A stretch of 64,000 bases of DNA. It comes from Anaeromyxobacter paludicola (lineage in GTDB: Bacteria; Myxococcota; Myxococcia; Myxococcales; Anaeromyxobacteraceae). The position numbers and the translations under genes are program-made. Below, in pieces: positions 1 through 8,235 of the stretch (its first letter is position 1; the number at the start of each line of letters is the position of its first letter). The DNA lies in assembly GCF_023169965.1 (NCBI RefSeq), contig NZ_AP025592.1:1-64000 (forward strand), read 5' to 3'. The notes under the pieces are model-generated. The model saw only the letters and a list, made by a program, of their open reading frames with translations, made no database searches and was not told the origin of the DNA.

Positions 1-328
<328 letters not shown>

Positions 329-398
329 GCCGTGGCCCCCTGCGGGCGAGTATACGTCCGGGGCGCGCCGGTCGGCAGGCTCGCGCGCCCCGCGGGAA

Positions 399-1184
399 TC
401 AGCCGTAGAGCTTGCGCGTGGTGCGCCCGATGATCCGGATCGAGGCGCGGCGCGGCAGGAGCCGGCCCAGCGCGAAGGCCGCCACGCGGTTGAGCGCGCC
501 GGTCACCACGCTCGGCCCCCGCCCGAGCGCGTCGAGCGCCGCCCGGGCCACCGCGTCGGGCTCGGCCAGCGGCCCGTCGTTCTTCGGGCGCGAGGCCTCC
601 CGGCCGCGGGTGCGGGTGGCGCCGGCGCGGCAGGCGAGCACGTCCACCCCCTCGCCGCGCAGCTCCGCCCAGAGCCCCTCGGCGAGGACCAGGCTGAAGG
701 CCTTGGACGCCGCGTAGGCCGCGAGGAGCGGGTTCCCCTGCGCGCTGGCGACCGAGGTCATGAGCAGGATCCCGCCCCGCCCGCGCGCCGCCATGGGGCC
801 GCCGAAGAGGTGCGCCAGCGTGAGCGGCCCCCGGCAGTTCACGTCGATGACCCGGAGCTGCGCCCGCAGCGGCCGCTCGAGGAACGGGCCGACCACCGCG
901 TGCGCCGCGTTGTAGACCACGAGCCCCACCTCGGCGCCGCGGGCGAGCGCGAGGGCCACCTCGGCGAGGTCCTCGCGGGCGAGGTCGGCCGCCGCCGAGC
1001 GCACCGACACCCCGTGCACCGCCCGCAGCTCGGCGGCGAGCCGGTCGAGCGCGTCCTGGCGGCGGGCGATGAGGAGCAGGTTCAGGCCCCGCGCGGCGAG
1101 CGCGCGGGCGAAGGCCTCGCCGAGCCCGGCCGAGGCGCCCGCGACCAGGGCGACGGGCCCGTAGCGCTCGGCGAAGCGGCTCAA
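399..1184 (-). CDS. Short-chain dehydrogenase/reductase
   Basis: Classical SDR of 261 residues, an NAD(P)-dependent oxidoreductase with a Rossmann fold; the substrate cannot be told from sequence. The cofactor loop GASAGLG is at residues 16-22, the structural asparagine is in YNAA (N92), and the catalytic triad is S144, Y157, K161 (Tyr-x3-Lys spacing intact). The start is a TTG preceded by GAGGGG at 7 bases; no ATG lies near the Rossmann strand, so I accept the TTG. A basic C-terminal tail ([12 protein letters not shown]) may contact membrane, as in some lipid-directed SDRs. It lies upstream of fusA on the same strand, with 70 bases between them. Confidence 0.9.
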   Translation of the reverse strand: MSRFAERYGPVALVAGASAGLGEAFARALAARGLNLLLIARRQDALDRLAAELRAVHGVSVRSAAADLAREDLAEVALALARGAEVGLVVYNAAHAVVGPFLERPLRAQLRVIDVNCRGPLTLAHLFGGPMAARGRGGILLMTSVASAQGNPLLAAYAASKAFSLVLAEGLWAELRGEGVDVLACRAGATRTRGREASRPKNDGPLAEPDAVARAALDALGRGPSVVTGALNRVAAFALGRLLPRRASIRIIGRTTRKLYG

Positions 1185-1342
1185 GGGAGCGCCCCTCGGC
1201 CCCGCCCCGGGGCGGGCGCCCCCCGCACCGCGACGCGCGTGGCGGGATCCATGGCGGGGGGGCCTCCGGCGCCCAGCGGGCAGGCGGGGACCCCGGCGAG
1301 CCGGCGGGTGCCATCCGAGTGCCCTCTGGCGGAGGAGCCCCG

Positions 1343-1666
1343 ATGGACGGGCCCCCCTCCACCGGCCGGAGGCGCACGATCGCCGCCATGACCAGCACGC
1401 ACACCGTCGAGATGGCCGTGGTGCACCGCCCGTGCAGCGCCGGGATCGACCTCCCCGCGGGCGCCTCCGCCGACGACCTCGCCCCGTCCGACTACCACGT
1501 GGTGGAGATGCCCGACGCCACCGAGCACCACGGCGCGATCGTGGCCTGGGCGGTGGTGCACCGCCCCAACGACACCGGCCTCGACCTGCCGGCCGGCAAG
1601 GGCGCGGCCGAGCTCGCCCCAGGCGACTACCGGCCCATCGAGATCGACGACGACGGCGGCGTCTGA
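1343..1666 (+). CDS. Small protein made of two 32-residue repeats
   Basis: A 107-residue acidic protein I do not recognise. It is mostly two copies of one 32-residue unit, at residues 25-56 and 70-101. Both begin AVVHRP, share a central DLPAG and end LAP-x-DY; about 19 of 32 positions are identical. The spacer and C-terminus are acidic (IDDDGGV). The ATG at 1343 follows GGAGGAG with a 5-base gap and is my preferred start; the in-frame ATG at 1388 (MTSTHTVEM) is the alternative. No signal peptide or membrane segment is seen. It is divergent from the SDR gene. The regular repeat, good ribosome site and GC-rich third positions support it as real. Confidence 0.65.
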   Translation: MDGPPSTGRRRTIAAMTSTHTVEMAVVHRPCSAGIDLPAGASADDLAPSDYHVVEMPDATEHHGAIVAWAVVHRPNDTGLDLPAGKGAAELAPGDYRPIEIDDDGGV

Positions 1667-1746
1667 GCGCCCGCCGGGCGAGCTCCTCAGGCCCCCCGCG
1701 CCGCGGCGCGGGGACCCGGGGCCGGCGAGGGAGCTCGCTCCCGGCG

Positions 1747-1941
1747 TCAGTGCCACCCCCGCCGCAGCAGCGACGCCAGGATCCCGAGCGCGGTGAGGCC
1801 GGCCACGGTCAGCCAGAGCGCGCTGACGGCGCCGCCGTGGAAGGCGCCGCTGTAGCCGCCCGCGCCGGCGTCGGGCGCGGGCAGCCTCCCGTGGAGCGGC
1901 GCGGCGAGGATCGCGATCAGTGCGGCGGGCAGGGCGGACAC
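1747..1941 (-). CDS. Small predicted membrane protein
   Basis: A 64-residue hydrophobic protein starting at a GTG placed six bases after a perfect AGGAGG. That site overrides a TTG 18 bases further upstream in the same frame. It has two hydrophobic stretches: residues 1-14 (ALPAALIAILAAP) and about 39-58 (VSALWLTVAGLTALGILASL), joined by a Gly/Ala loop, and ends in basic LLRRGWH. This gives a short two-pass or signal-plus-anchor topology with a positive C-terminus. I cannot assign a function. The strong ribosome site is the main evidence; the neighbour 150 bases upstream on the same strand is also a small hydrophobic protein. Confidence 0.55.
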   Translation of the reverse strand: MSALPAALIAILAAPLHGRLPAPDAGAGGYSGAFHGGAVSALWLTVAGLTALGILASLLRRGWH

Positions 1942-2091
1942 GGCGGACCTCCTGCCCAAAGGTGCGGCGCGGCCCGGCCGCCCCGCAACAGGTGCCTCTC
2001 CAGCCGCCGGCCGCCCGTCGCAGGTGCCGGCCTGGCCCGCGACCCGCGCCCGGGGAGGCGCCGGGACGTGCCCGCTCGCCCGGCGACGGGG

Positions 2092-2412
2092 CTAACCTGT
2101 CCGGCGCGAGGCGTCGCCCACCGGCGCCCGGAAGATGCGCGCCGCCGCGGCGGCGGCCGCCAGCCGCGCCGTCCCGCCGGCGGCGAAGACGAGCTCGGAG
2201 CCGAGGAGGGCGCGCCGGCCCACGAGCATGGCCACCGGCACGCGCTGGGCGAGCAGCCCGCCCAGCACCGCGGCCGCCGCGAAGGAGACCCCGCCCACCG
2301 AGGAGAACGCGGCGAGCACCTCGCCCGAGATGGCCATCGACCGGCGGACGGGGCGGCGGGAGCGGGGCGTCGGAGTGGGGCGGCCCAGGGCCGCGTGGAG
2401 CATCGTTCGCAT
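2092..2412 (-). CDS. Hypothetical protein with hydrophobic core
   Basis: A 106-residue open frame with an N-terminal basic segment (RSRRPVRRSM) followed by two Ala/Gly/Val-rich stretches, about residues 31-60 and 68-92, that could be membrane helices. The start is uncertain: ATG at 2412 or 2403 lacks a clear ribosome site, and the internal ATG at 2337 (MAISGEV) would give an 81-residue protein without the basic leader. No family is recognised. In this GC-rich DNA an alanine-rich frame of this length could be spurious. The position between two same-strand genes and the absence of any better overlapping frame support it weakly. Confidence 0.4.
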   Translation of the reverse strand: MRTMLHAALGRPTPTPRSRRPVRRSMAISGEVLAAFSSVGGVSFAAAAVLGGLLAQRVPVAMLVGRRALLGSELVFAAGGTARLAAAAAAARIFRAPVGDASRRTG

Positions 2413-2482
2413 CTGCCCGCCGCAACGCCTCGTCGAAAGCGTTCATTCACGAATTCGACGCGGTGCGGCGCAGGCGGGGCTC

Positions 2483-3127
2483 CTACCCGGCGGCGAGGCC
2501 CGAGGGGCAGGCGACGCCCGTGCCGCCGAGGCCGCAGTAGCCGCCCGGGTTCTTCTCCAGGTACTGCTGGTGGTACTCCTCCGCGTAGTAGAAGGGCGGC
2601 GCGGGTCGCACCTCGGTGGTGATGTCGCCGTAGCCCGCCGCCCGGAGCCGCTCGCCGTACGCGCGGCGCGACCCCTCCGCCTCGCGGAGCTGCGCCTCGC
2701 TCGTGGCGTAGACGGCGGAGCGGTACTGGGTCCCGGTGTCGTTCCCCTGCCGCATGCCCTGCGTCGGGTCGTGCGACTCCCAGAACACGCGGAGCAGGTC
2801 GGCGTAGGAGACGCGGTCGGGATCGTAGACCACGAGGACCACCTCGGCGTGCCCGGTCCTCCCGGTGCAGACCTCGCGGTAGGTGGGGTTCGGCGTCAGC
2901 CCGCCCGCGTAGCCGACCGCCGTCGTGTACACGCCGGGGACCTGCCAGAACTTCCGCTCCGCGCCCCAGAAGCAGCCGAGGCCGAACACGGCGCGGTCGA
3001 GCCCCTCGGGGAAGGGCGGCGCGAGCGGGTGGCCCAGCACCGCGTGGCGATCCGGCAGGGGCATCGGCTCGGCGCGGCCGGGCAGCGCCTCCGCCGGGGT
3101 GGGCAGGTCGAGCTTCTTTCCGGGCAT
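2483..3127 (-). CDS. msrA: Peptide methionine sulfoxide reductase MsrA
   Basis: Reduces methionine-S-sulfoxide in proteins and free Met(O), with electrons usually from thioredoxin. The family motif GCFWGAE puts the catalytic cysteine at C52. The C-terminal segment [14 protein letters not shown] supplies C198 and C207, suitably placed as recycling cysteines. The length (214 residues) matches E. coli-type MsrA with its N-terminal extension (residues 1-44). The ATG start follows GGAGG at 5 bases. No signal peptide is seen, so it should be cytoplasmic. No MsrB partner is in the window. Confidence 0.97.
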   Translation of the reverse strand: MPGKKLDLPTPAEALPGRAEPMPLPDRHAVLGHPLAPPFPEGLDRAVFGLGCFWGAERKFWQVPGVYTTAVGYAGGLTPNPTYREVCTGRTGHAEVVLVVYDPDRVSYADLLRVFWESHDPTQGMRQGNDTGTQYRSAVYATSEAQLREAEGSRRAYGERLRAAGYGDITTEVRPAPPFYYAEEYHQQYLEKNPGGYCGLGGTGVACPSGLAAG

Positions 3128-3186
3128 GGGGGCCTCCGCCCCGGTTCTAACGGGCGGGGTCCCGCTCGCGCACGGCGCGCCGCTGC

Positions 3187-3771
3187 CTACCGCCCCGCGG
3201 CCTCGAGCTCGAAGAGGGGCAGCCCGCCGCGGCGCGCCACCCAGAGCCCGGCGCCGAGCTGCCGGAACCCGGCCCGCGCGAGCCGGGCGCGGTACCAGGC
3301 GCCGGTGCGGAGGTGCACCGCCACGTCCGACGCGCTCCGGTCCACCACCTCGGAGAGGTCGCGGCGCGTGAGCGCCTCCAGGAAGAGGAGCCCGCGGCTC
3401 ATCGCGCCCAGGTTCTCGATCGCCCGCGCGCAGTCCGCGTCGTCGAGGTACTGGAGCACCCCCTGGCAGATCACGAGGTCGTGCCGCTCGCGCGACCGCC
3501 AGCGCGAGACGTCCCGCCGCTCGTGGCCGTAGCGCTCGCAGGCGTGCGGGCTCACGTCCACCGAGCGGTAGCGCGCGCCCGGCCGGTGGCGGCGGAACCA
3601 GTCCCGCCAGAGCCCCGGGCCGGCGCCCACGTCGAGGACCCGCTCGAGCGGGAGGTCGTGGTAGTCGGCGAGGGCGCAGATCGCGCCGGCGAGCCGGGCG
3701 ACCGCGCGGGGGGAGCTCACCCGGCGCGGGCCGCGGTAGAAGCGGGCGTAGTAGGCGGCGTCGAAGCGCAT
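3187..3771 (-). CDS. Class I SAM-dependent methyltransferase
   Basis: A 194-residue protein with a Rossmann-type SAM fold. Motif I is VLDVGAGPG (residues 45-53), the acidic residue after strand 2 is in SVDVSPHA, and motif IV-like [11 protein letters not shown] follows. This pattern is typical of small methyltransferase-11/25 type enzymes; the acceptor is unknown. The start chosen is the ATG giving MRFDAAYY. It has no evident ribosome site, and the frame stays open upstream, so a longer product (up to 4047) cannot be excluded, though it would overlap the divergent rhodanese gene. It runs toward msrA. Confidence 0.85.
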   Translation of the reverse strand: MRFDAAYYARFYRGPRRVSSPRAVARLAGAICALADYHDLPLERVLDVGAGPGLWRDWFRRHRPGARYRSVDVSPHACERYGHERRDVSRWRSRERHDLVICQGVLQYLDDADCARAIENLGAMSRGLLFLEALTRRDLSEVVDRSASDVAVHLRTGAWYRARLARAGFRQLGAGLWVARRGGLPLFELEAAGR

Positions 3772-3888
3772 CGCGCGCGAGGGTAGCCGATCGCGGGCGG
3801 GGCGGGTGGCGGCGTCGCCCCGCCCGGGCGGTGGCTGCGGGAACGGCGGGGCTCCACTCATCCTTGGGACGGCGGAACGGAGGCCGAG

Positions 3889-4254
3889 ATGGAGCTGCCG
3901 AGGATCACCGTGGAGCAGGTCCGCGCGCGCGAGCAGCGCGGCGAGCGGTTCACCTTCCTGGACGCCCGCAACCCGACGGCCTGGGGCCAGGCCTCCGACC
4001 AGGTGCACGGCGCGCTCCGCGTGCCGGCGGACGAGGTCGATCGCCACACCGCGGAGATCCCGCGGGAGCGGGCGGTGGTCGCCTACTGCACCTGACCCAA
4101 CGAGAACTCGAGCGCCCGGGTGGCGCTCAGGCTCCGCGAGCTGGGGTGGGAGGACGCCTACGCGCTGAAGGGGGGCTACGACGCCTGGAAGCAGGCGGGC
4201 ATGCCGGTCGAGCCGCGGGGCGCCGGGGCGCAGTCCAGCATGACCCCGCCCTGA
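3889..4254 (+). CDS. Rhodanese-domain protein with in-frame TGA (probable selenoprotein)
   Basis: A single-domain rhodanese (sulfurtransferase-like), 121 residues if the TGA at 4093-4095 (codon 69) is read as selenocysteine. Residues 5-68 give the N-terminal half ([10 protein letters not shown]25). Reading through the TGA, the same frame continues with [13 protein letters not shown] and the family's closing motif LKGGYDAW (residues 93-100), then a TGA stop. In cysteine homologues the loop reads YC-x-CPNE-x-x-SAR, so the TGA sits exactly on the catalytic cysteine, giving Y66-C67-T68-U69. A hairpin downstream fits a bSECIS. GGAGG lies 5 bases before the ATG. Alternatives are a pseudogene or a sequencing error (TGC/TGT to TGA); frame conservation after the TGA argues for readthrough. 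Confidence 0.8.
4110..4128 (+). promoter_or_regulatory. Candidate bacterial SECIS hairpin in the rhodanese gene
   Basis: Perfect 7-bp stem GAGCGCC/GGCGCTC (4110-4116 with 4122-4128) closed by the pentaloop CGGGT. The loop begins 21 bases after the last base of the in-frame TGA, and its second base is G. As I recall the bSECIS consensus (loop 16-37 nt from UGA, small apical loop, a G in the first two loop positions), all conditions are met. SelB would bind here to deliver Sec-tRNA. Hairpins are common in GC-rich DNA, so the placement rather than the stem itself is the evidence. Confidence 0.65.
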
Positions 4255-4275
4255 GCCGGACCTCCGGAAAGGCGA

Positions 4276-4307
4276 CGGGCCGCCCCACCCGAAGGCGAGG
4301 CGGCCCG
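4276..4307. terminator. Hairpin between convergent genes
   Basis: Nine-base-pair stem CGGGCCGCC/GGCGGCCCG with a 14-base loop, placed between the converging rhodanese and LivK-type genes. No T-tract follows on either strand, as is common in very GC-rich genomes. The same stem sequence recurs at 30075-30107 between another convergent pair, which supports a terminator role. Confidence 0.6.
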
Positions 4308-4333
4308 CGCACGTGCCGAGGCGGCGGCCCGGA

Positions 4334-5527
4334 TCAGGGCTCGACGGTGGTCACGTACTTCGGCGCGTTCTTCTCGACGCCGATGATCACGGCCGACTTC
4401 ACCGGGTTGTGATCGGCGTCGAGCCGGATGGTGCCGGTGACGCCGGAGAGCCCGCTGGTCTTCTCGATGGCGTCGCGGATCGCGTCCGGGGTGAGGGCCG
4501 AGGCGCGCTTCATGGCGTCGATGGCGAGCAGCGCCGCGTCGTAGCCGAGGGCCGCGAAGGCGTCGGGCTTCGAGTGGTAGGCGGCCTCGTACTTCTTCGC
4601 GAAGCCCTGGACCACCGGCGACGGGTTGTCGGCCGAGTAGTGGTTCGTGAAGAAGCCGCCGTCGAGGGCGCCCTGGGCGATCTCGTACAGCTTCGAGGAG
4701 TCCCAGCCGTCGCCGCCGGCGAGCTGCGCCTTCAGGCCGAGCTCGTGGGCCTGCCGGCCGATGAGGGCCACGTCGGTGTAGTAGCCGGGGACGTAGACGA
4801 AGTCGGGCTTCGCGAACTTCACCTTGGTGAGCTGGGCCTTGAAGTCCTGGTCACCGGACTTGTAGCTCACGTCCACCACGATCTCGCCGCCGAGCTCCTT
4901 GAAGGTCTTCGCGAAGTAGTCGGCGAGCCCCACGGAGTAGTCGTTGCCGACGTCGCGCACGATGGCGGCCTTCGCCACCTTGAGGTTCTGCCGCGCGAAC
5001 TTGGCCATCACCGTGCCCTGGAAGGGATCGATGAAGCAGACGCGGAACATGTAGGGGCGGGTCTTGTCGCCGTCCTTGGTGATCTTCGGGTTGGTCGAGG
5101 CCGGGGTGATCGCCGGGACCTTGTTGGTGTCGGCGATGGGGGCGAGGGCGAGCGTGCGGCTCGAGCCGAGCTCCCCGATGACCACCGAGGCCTTGGCCTC
5201 GGTGATGGCGCGCGTGGCGGCCGTCGCCGTCTCCTCCGGCTTGCCGGCCGTGTCGTACACCTGCAGCGCGAGCTTGCGGCCCTGCACGCCGCCGGCGGCG
5301 TTGGCCTCGTCGATGGCGAGCTTCACGCCGTTGTTCGAGCTCTCGCCGAAGGTGGCCGTGTCGCCGGTGAGCGACGTCACGTGACCGACGACGATCGGGG
5401 CGCCGGCCTGGGCCGCGGGGGCGGCCGTGGCGGCGGTCGTCGCCGCGTGGTCCTGCCCCTCGTTCTTCTTCTGACATGCCGTTCCCGCCGCGACCGCAGC
5501 GAGGGCCAGCACTCCGTACCACCGCAT
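4334..5527 (-). CDS. Branched-chain amino acid-type ABC transporter substrate-binding lipoprotein
   Basis: A 397-residue periplasmic binding protein of the LivK/LivJ family (type I fold). The N-terminus MRWYGVLALAAVAAGTAC is a lipoprotein signal with the lipidated cysteine at residue 18, followed by a flexible Ala/Thr linker to about residue 44. The binding domain begins IVVGHVTSLTGD and includes GVKLAIDEANAAGGVQGR, typical of the family, and later DAFAALGYDA. The start has AGGAG 8 bases upstream. No livHMGF permease genes are adjacent, so the partner transporter lies elsewhere or the protein feeds a shared permease. The ligand could be amino acids, amides or other small solutes. Confidence 0.93.
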   Translation of the reverse strand: MRWYGVLALAAVAAGTACQKKNEGQDHAATTAATAAPAAQAGAPIVVGHVTSLTGDTATFGESSNNGVKLAIDEANAAGGVQGRKLALQVYDTAGKPEETATAATRAITEAKASVVIGELGSSRTLALAPIADTNKVPAITPASTNPKITKDGDKTRPYMFRVCFIDPFQGTVMAKFARQNLKVAKAAIVRDVGNDYSVGLADYFAKTFKELGGEIVVDVSYKSGDQDFKAQLTKVKFAKPDFVYVPGYYTDVALIGRQAHELGLKAQLAGGDGWDSSKLYEIAQGALDGGFFTNHYSADNPSPVVQGFAKKYEAAYHSKPDAFAALGYDAALLAIDAMKRASALTPDAIRDAIEKTSGLSGVTGTIRLDADHNPVKSAVIIGVEKNAPKYVTTVEP

Positions 5528-5741
5528 CTGGATGTCTCCTGGAGCCCGCGTGACCGCGCGCCGGGGCGGCGCCGGGAGCGGCTCGAACGGATGGCATACC
5601 ACAAGGAAGGCGGGGTGAGCCCTGGCGGACTGCGTGAGGTGGCGGCGCACCCGGACGCCGCAGGTGCCACACGCCACCCTAGCGGTCGCCCGCCCGCCTC
5701 GCGCTACGCTCCCCGCGTGCGGGGGAGAGCCGGGGTGCCCG

Positions 5742-6494
5742 ATGGCGTTGGCCGAGGGACGACGACCGCAGCGGCCCGGGCCCCCCGGCCGTCGCCCGCT
5801 TTCGGCGGGCGTCCTGCTGGCCGCTGCCGGGCTGGCGGGGTGCGCCGGGCCGCGCGCGGCCGGTCCCCGCAGCTTCTTCGACCCCGCTCCGGCGCCGCTC
5901 GCCCGGGCGGCCGTCACTCCCGCCCGCGAGGCCGCGCCCCCCGCGCCCACCCGGATCCTGGCCGGCCCGGTGGACACCCACGTGGCGGCGCGCATGCCGG
6001 GCCAGAGCGCGGCGGCGCGGGGGCGGCTGACCCGGGCGATCCTGGGCGAGGCGGAGCGGGCGCGCATCGACCCGCTGCTCGTGCTGGCGGTCATCCACGT
6101 CGAGTCCTCGTTCGCGCCGGGCGCCGTCTCCCGCGCCGGCGCGGTGGGGCTCATGCAGCTGCGGGAGCCGACCATGCGCGGCGAGGTGGCCCGCTCCGGG
6201 CTCGCCTCGGGAGACCGGCGGGATCCGGTCGCCAACGTGCGCGCCGGGGTGCGCTACCTGCGGCGGATGCTCGACGCGTTCGGCGACGACCTCGAGCTCG
6301 CGCTGATGGCCTACAACGCCGGCCCCGAGCGGATCCGGAGGCTGCAGCTGCACGGGGCCCTCTCCAAGCGGTACCGGGCCTACGCCCGCCGCGTCCGGGC
6401 CGAGCTGGGGAGGCTGCGGGCCCGCCTCGCCGCCCCGCCCGCGGCCGCGCCCGGCGAGGGGGCTGGCCCGCCGGCGCTGGCGTCGAGCTCGTGA
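5742..6494 (+). CDS. Lytic transglycosylase lipoprotein (SLT domain)
   Basis: Murein-cleaving enzyme of the Slt/MltC-like family 1, 250 residues. The lipoprotein signal (RRPLSAGVLLAAAGLAGC) has its cysteine at 34. A Pro/Ala linker runs to about residue 95, then the SLT domain: catalytic glutamate E121 in VESSF, GLMQL (136-140) and AYNAGP (190-195), with the expected spacing. The start is the ATG giving MALAEGRR; the SD-like GGGGGAG is 14 bases upstream, so a slightly different start is possible. It is divergent from the LivK-type gene. An Ala/Pro tail ends the protein. It likely acts on peptidoglycan from the membrane face. Confidence 0.93.
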   Translation: MALAEGRRPQRPGPPGRRPLSAGVLLAAAGLAGCAGPRAAGPRSFFDPAPAPLARAAVTPAREAAPPAPTRILAGPVDTHVAARMPGQSAAARGRLTRAILGEAERARIDPLLVLAVIHVESSFAPGAVSRAGAVGLMQLREPTMRGEVARSGLASGDRRDPVANVRAGVRYLRRMLDAFGDDLELALMAYNAGPERIRRLQLHGALSKRYRAYARRVRAELGRLRARLAAPPAAAPGEGAGPPALASSS

Positions 6495-6616
6495 GCGCGG
6501 GCCCGTCGCTCCGGGAGCGTCGGAGGGGTAGGAGGTCGTTCACCGCCCGGGGTGGCGCGCGGTCGAGGTAGAGTCCGGGTGCGCCGGCGCGAGAGCCGGC
6601 CCGCACCGGGGGCACC

Positions 6617-7021
6617 ATGAAGCGCATCGCCACGCTCCTCCTCCTCGCGGCGCTCGGCTGCGCCTCGACCGCGCCGCACACGCTCGAGGCGGCCACCCTC
6701 GCGACCGGCGTCGCGCTCGGGTTCTCGGCGGCGTCGCGGGCCGCCGGCGGGTGCTACGCCCAGTGCACCGGCGCGACCGCCTGCAACCCGGCCACCGGGC
6801 TCTGCGAGGAGACGCCCTGCGCCCGGTGCGCCTCGTGGGAGATGTGCGTCGAGAGCCCCGAGGCCGGCTGGCGCTGCGCGCGGCGTCCCGACGCGTCCAT
6901 CTCCGGGCAGCGGGCCGCGGCGGAGCGCAAGCCGGGCGAGGTCGCGCCCGGGGTGGGGCTCTCGCCGGCCACCGGCAGCGTGCCGCCCCCGCCTTCCGAG
7001 GCGAGCCCTCGCGGGCCCTGA
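6617..7021 (+). CDS. Small cysteine-rich lipoprotein
   Basis: A 134-residue protein with a clear lipoprotein signal, MKRIATLLLLAALGC (lipidated C15). The mature part has a short hydrophobic stretch (ATLATGVALGFSAAS) and a compact cysteine-rich segment at residues 46-92 (CYAQC, CNPATGLC, CARC, WEMC), which suggests disulfides or metal binding in the periplasm. The tail is Pro/Ser-rich. The ATG follows ACCGGGGGC. I do not recognise the family. It resembles the short cysteine-patterned lipoproteins common in myxobacteria. It is in line with the transglycosylase 120 bases upstream, but no shared operon is evident. Confidence 0.8.
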   Translation: MKRIATLLLLAALGCASTAPHTLEAATLATGVALGFSAASRAAGGCYAQCTGATACNPATGLCEETPCARCASWEMCVESPEAGWRCARRPDASISGQRAAAERKPGEVAPGVGLSPATGSVPPPPSEASPRGP

Positions 7022-7167
7022 CGCGCCCTCCCGCGGGACGGGCGGGCCGCCCGCGCTGGCCGCCGATCGGCGGGGCCAGGATCCCCACCCGGGAAGACGA
7101 GAACGCCGTGCGCGCCCCGCCGGCGGGGTTATGGCGCACGCGAACCCGCACGCGCGGAGGGGATCCC

Positions 7168-7998
7168 ATGGGCAGGCTCGTGAGCGGCAAGGACGGCGGC
7201 GAGCAGGTGGAGCTCCATTACGAGGTGCACGGGGCGGGGCGGCCCGTGGTCCTCATCCACGGGTGGCCCCTCAGCGGCCGGGCCTGGGAACGGCAGGTCC
7301 CGGCGCTCGTCGGCGCCGGCCACCGGGTCGTCACCTACGACCGGCGGGGCTTCGGCGGCTCGTCGCAACCCTGGGGCGGGTACGACTACGACACCTTCGC
7401 GGCCGACCTCGACGCGCTCCTGCGCCACCTCGACCTGCGGGAGGCCACGCTCGTCGGCTTCTCCATGGGCGGCGGCGAGGTGGCGCGGTACCTCGGCGCC
7501 TACGGCGACGAGCGGGTGGCGAAGGCGGTGTTCGCGGCGGCGGTCCCGCCGTTCCTGCTCAAGACCGCCGGCAACCCGGAGGGCGGGCTCGACGACGCGG
7601 CCATCGCCGGCCTCGAGGCGGCCGTCCGCTCCGACCGGCTCGCCTTCCTGGAGCAGTTCACGGGCAACTTCTTCGGGGTGCGGGGCGAGCTCCTCGTGAG
7701 CGAGCCGCAGCGGCGTTACGCCGCCACCATCGGGGCGTTCGCGTCGCCGAAGGGGACCCTCGACTGCATCGGCGCGTTCGGCCGGACCGACTTCCGCGAG
7801 GACCTGAAGAAGATCCGGGTGCCGACCCTCGTGATCCACGGCGACAGCGACGCGATCGTGCCGTTCGAGGTGAGCGGCCAGCGGACCGCCGCCTCCATCC
7901 CGGGCGCGAAGGTGGCGCTCGTCCGGGGCGCGCCGCACGGCCTGAACCTCTCGCACGCCGAGGAGTTCAACCGCGCGCTGCTCGACTTCCTGCGCTAG
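7168..7998 (+). CDS. Alpha/beta hydrolase, non-heme chloroperoxidase type
   Basis: A 276-residue alpha/beta-hydrolase close to the cofactor-free haloperoxidase/esterase group. Motifs in order: oxyanion region IHGWP (30-34), nucleophile elbow GFSMGG with S99, acid D228 in HGDSDAIVP and H257 in APHGLN. All three catalytic residues are present at family spacing. Family members hydrolyse esters and can form peracids from short acids; the physiological substrate is unknown. The ATG start follows GGAGGGG at 5 bases. No signal peptide. It is transcribed toward the long hairpin at 8185-8225, which separates it from the convergent sensor kinase. Confidence 0.95.
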   Translation: MGRLVSGKDGGEQVELHYEVHGAGRPVVLIHGWPLSGRAWERQVPALVGAGHRVVTYDRRGFGGSSQPWGGYDYDTFAADLDALLRHLDLREATLVGFSMGGGEVARYLGAYGDERVAKAVFAAAVPPFLLKTAGNPEGGLDDAAIAGLEAAVRSDRLAFLEQFTGNFFGVRGELLVSEPQRRYAATIGAFASPKGTLDCIGAFGRTDFREDLKKIRVPTLVIHGDSDAIVPFEVSGQRTAASIPGAKVALVRGAPHGLNLSHAEEFNRALLDFLR

Positions 7999-8184
7999 CC
8001 GCCGCGCGGGCGCCCCGGCGGGGCCGCCGCGCGAACATTTCATCACGCGCCGGTCACGACGGCGTGACGGCGCCTTGCGAGGGTGACGGTCGAAAGGAGC
8101 CCGGCGAGCGGGGACGGCCGCCTCTCCGACGGCGGCCGGCCCTGGCTCGAGAGGATGCGAGGGAGCACGAGCCCCCTCGCGCGC

Positions 8185-8225
8185 GCACGGGTCCGCCGCT
8201 TCCCTCCCTGGCGGCGGACCCGTGC
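8185..8225. terminator. Long perfect hairpin between convergent genes
   Basis: Fifteen-base-pair perfect stem (8185-8199 with 8211-8225, core GGGTCCGCCGC/GCGGCGGACCC) and an 11-base pyrimidine-rich loop TTCCCTCCCTG. It lies just downstream of the hydrolase and 11 bases from the stop of the opposing kinase gene, so it can serve both strands. No T-tract. The rest of the 237-base gap holds nothing else I can identify. Confidence 0.75.
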
Positions 8226-8235
8226 CGTCCTCGGC

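Noticed and set aside
4093-4095. Reading the rhodanese as a simple pseudogene
   Set aside because: Only one codon is affected, the frame and family motifs continue, the affected codon is the catalytic cysteine, and a hairpin sits at the right distance. Kept open as an alternative until Sec machinery is checked.
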